A stretch of DNA of 64,000 bases, from NCBI GenBank assembly GCA_002633025.1, contig NMRB01001538.1:62001-126000 (forward strand). The letters run 5' to 3'. This DNA is from Notospermus geniculatus (taxonomy: Eukaryota > Nemertea > Pilidiophora > Heteronemertea > Lineidae). Position 1 is the first letter of the stretch, and each line of letters opens with the position of its first letter. Below are positions 61,955-64,000 of the stretch, one piece after another. Both the position numbers and the translations under genes were made by a program. The notes under the pieces are model-generated. The model was not told where the DNA came from, searched no databases, and was given only the letters and a program-made list of their open reading frames with translations.

Positions 61955-63034
61955 TTACTCTCCTTTATTTCTTGTTCCACCCTGCAGGCAAATGATTTTA
62001 ATCAACATTCGCCTAAATCGTCTTCCAGTCGCACAATAAACAAAAAAGTTCAGGAAACAATTGACTTCGCTCAGAAAGTGAGTACTATAAAAAAATGACT
62101 TATACATATTTGAGTCGACATTGGTGAATTCTTTTACTATTCCAACTATCTGAAAAAGAGCTCCCGGCACTTCTAGTAATATGAAAACAATGACAACTGC
62201 TAACACCCTCTTAGTGGCAGAGTCTGATTTGCTCTTTCGGGTCATTGGAACTTTTCTGTTTCTGAGAGCAGTCAAAATGGCTGATGTGATTATTACCAAA
62301 ATCATCACCGGAAAGAATACATTCATCAGCAAGTGAAGTATACTAACGTAACCGACACTGTAAATGGGAGTTTTATTCAACTCAGTTTTGACGTTCACCG
62401 GTCTCATCCTTCCAGCGCATGGATCGTATCTGTACTCATAGGTGTACAACAATGTAATTGGTATTCGATACAGAAATGAGCAGCAGAACACACAGACAAC
62501 GGCGATATAGGCTTTTCTTTTTGTACATATCATGGCTGCCCGTAATGGCCTGCAGACTGCTATAAACCGCTCCATCGCAACACAGACAGTCAGGTAGATG
62601 GATGAAGTTTTTGAAAACCAGAGCAAGGCCCAAACATACCCATATGTCATGTTTAAAAATTCCATATAAGTGTTCAACAGGACAATATGATGATGAATGC
62701 GTTGGGTGGTGTTTCTTAAAATACCCATTATCAAAACAAAACTATCGGCAACGGCCAAGGCTCTGAGTAGGATGGAGGTCGATGTATATGGCCGCTCTTT
62801 TCCAAGGACTACAAATGCTAGGCAATTTCCTACTAAGCCTATTGGTGCAACTGTCAACATTAATGGTACCTGAAGGATGAATCTAAGGTAGTAGTATGGG
62901 CGGCTGAACGATTTCATCCGATATTGTGACAAACACTTTAACACAAGTGACGATGTTGTCGAATTAATCATGGTAATTTTCGCATCAAATGTTGCCATGG
63001 TTGCGTCAAAATCCATTTTTGCAGCGAACTCCAT
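61955..63034 (-). CDS. Rhodopsin-class GPCR, peptide (FMRFamide-receptor-like) type
   Basis: This is a single-exon receptor of 359 residues from the chosen ATG at 63034 (MEFAAKMDFDATMATF); an ORF extends upstream to 63127 without a better start. N-glycosylation site NSTTSS precedes TM1. Seven hydrophobic segments follow: TM1 with GLVGNCLAFVVL (conserved N), TM2 with LRALAVADSFVLI (conserved D), TM3 ending AMERFIAVCRPL (ERF in the DRY position), TM4 VVCVFCCSFLYRIPITLL, TM5 VFFPVMILVIITSAIL, TM6 RVLAVVIVFILLEVPGALF, TM7 NCFLNFFVYC (N-F-F-V-Y in place of NPxxY). A basic tail RRFRRMLIK ends it. Ligand type is inferred from overall pattern only. A 3' partial copy lies downstream. Confidence 0.9.
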   Translation of the reverse strand: MEFAAKMDFDATMATFDAKITMINSTTSSLVLKCLSQYRMKSFSRPYYYLRFILQVPLMLTVAPIGLVGNCLAFVVLGKERPYTSTSILLRALAVADSFVLIMGILRNTTQRIHHHIVLLNTYMEFLNMTYGYVWALLWFSKTSSIYLTVCVAMERFIAVCRPLRAAMICTKRKAYIAVVCVFCCSFLYRIPITLLYTYEYRYDPCAGRMRPVNVKTELNKTPIYSVGYVSILHLLMNVFFPVMILVIITSAILTALRNRKVPMTRKSKSDSATKRVLAVVIVFILLEVPGALFQIVGIVKEFTNVDSNMYKSFFYSTHFLSEVNCFLNFFVYCATGRRFRRMLIKIICLQGGTRNKGE

Positions 63035-63127
63035 TTCCCACCTCCTGAGTATCCTGAAAACGAAACTCTTTTTACATGGAAACACACATCGTCCTCCTGG
63101 AGGGAATTTGTTTGTACTCACAAACAC

Positions 63128-64000
63128 AGGTGTCGGAAGTTCTGCTGGTGGATTTTACACCAAGAACTCAATGATCAACAACCCTACCCTGTGCCCGTGG
63201 TCTCCTTTGCCTAGGGCTTTATCAGAGAGTGTAATGTTGATATACGTGTCATATACCTCATCAAGGCAAATGGAGGCAGATTGCTCAATTTTCTGCAGTA
63301 TGGGGTTACATCTTGTTTTTTACATAGAAAATGTTCGTGTGATTTTTCACATCAACACCAGTATCTCCTCAAACGTTTTGTGTGTGTACTGTCTAGGTTC
63401 GCAATTTCTCATCTAATGCAAGATGGTCCAGGAAAACCTGTCCGATGTCGCTGAATGATCAACGAACATGAATCCAAGTAACAAGAGGCCCATGGGCCTT
63501 GCGCTCAGCTGACAAAGACCTGCTAACCCAAGAGGTTGTGGGGGAAAAGAAGACAATGTGTACATGTATGAATTATTCACCTTTGTAATCAGACTGGGCC
63601 GTCACGCGGTACCGTGGTTGATACGCCAAACCGCACAATGACTGTACAAAATACAATATTTGTTTTGGCAGAAAACGCCTACAATCCTGCGTGGAGGGGA
63701 CGGAAACTTCTCACCGTTAACTTATACAATTTTTGTCAATAAACAAGCAAGAATTCACTGTGTCATACTCACGTTTAAAGATTTTACAGGCAATTTTAGA
63801 CCGAAATTTACCTCGACAGCCGTAATGGCATGCCTACCATGGCTACCTGCATTATATGCCATTTTCGGCGCCACAAACGCCTGCAAAGCCTGAAACTCAG
63901 TTCAGGTATGTAGATAAGATGATAGAGATTGCATTTGGACAGGTCATTTCAAAATTACGCTTTTTTAAAACGATTGACGCTTTTTTGAAATCAGACGTGC
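63128..64000. other. No gene recognised; repeat head at 63478
   Basis: ACAAGAGGCCCATGGGCCTT at 63480-63500, with a GGCCCATGGGCC palindrome and GCTCAGCTGA after it, looks like the start of another interspersed repeat. The rest shows only short frames. Confidence 0.45.

Overview
The window is nuclear DNA from a marine invertebrate animal. This rests on phase-consistent GT-AG introns, interspersed ACATGTA and TAGGCCTA palindromes, very dense miniature inverted-repeat elements, Tc1/mariner, BEL/Pao, LINE, MULE-like and pogo remnants, and animal gene families (Toll-like receptors, a rhodopsin-class GPCR, DSCC1, a P2X7-like tail domain). I cannot tell from sequence alone whether it is a lancelet, hemichordate, echinoderm or lophotrochozoan. 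Two N runs (26139-26196, 43600-44437) and four single Ns (21214, 32076, 34422, 47436) look like contig joins.

Layout. 1-2079: repeats. 2080-16049 (+): a giant gene coding for about 3,900 residues. A two-helix membrane exon (2080-2288) is joined in phase to one 12.2-kb exon. That exon encodes a SecA-type ATPase/translocase motor with both Walker motifs and helicase motifs V and VI, a Gly-rich collagen-like region upstream, and TPR-like, hydrophobic and basic regions downstream. Its frame is broken by a 704-bp tandem duplication and four 1-bp shifts. It also carries a miniature transposon inserted exactly in frame (43 codons). 16.05-26.1 kb: mostly nested palindromic elements with no convincing gene. 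26.2-38.1 kb: a large tandem duplication, each unit with a near-identical Toll-like receptor (-) and a 27-residue Pro/Ser/Glu repeat reading frame, ending at a P2X7-like tail exon. 38.3-48.5 kb: decayed mobile DNA (BEL/Pao integrase, MULE-like and pogo-like transposases), itself duplicated in tandem twice. 49.6-57.1 kb (-): nine exons of DSCC1, the sister-chromatid cohesion/clamp-loader subunit, recovered by splice phase; a Tc1 element sits in one intron. 58.1-61 kb: a LINE tail split by a fold-back element, and an inverted pair of tRNA-derived SINEs. 61.2-63.03 kb (-): a peptide-type GPCR and a 3' partial copy of it.

The genes do not form a functional cluster. The most unusual locus is the SecA-like giant gene, because SecA motors are otherwise a bacterial and plastid trait. 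A recurring theme is adjacent near-identical copies separated by N joins, so some tandem duplications may be unmerged alleles. The differences between copies still give clean empty-site/filled-site evidence for several transposon insertions.
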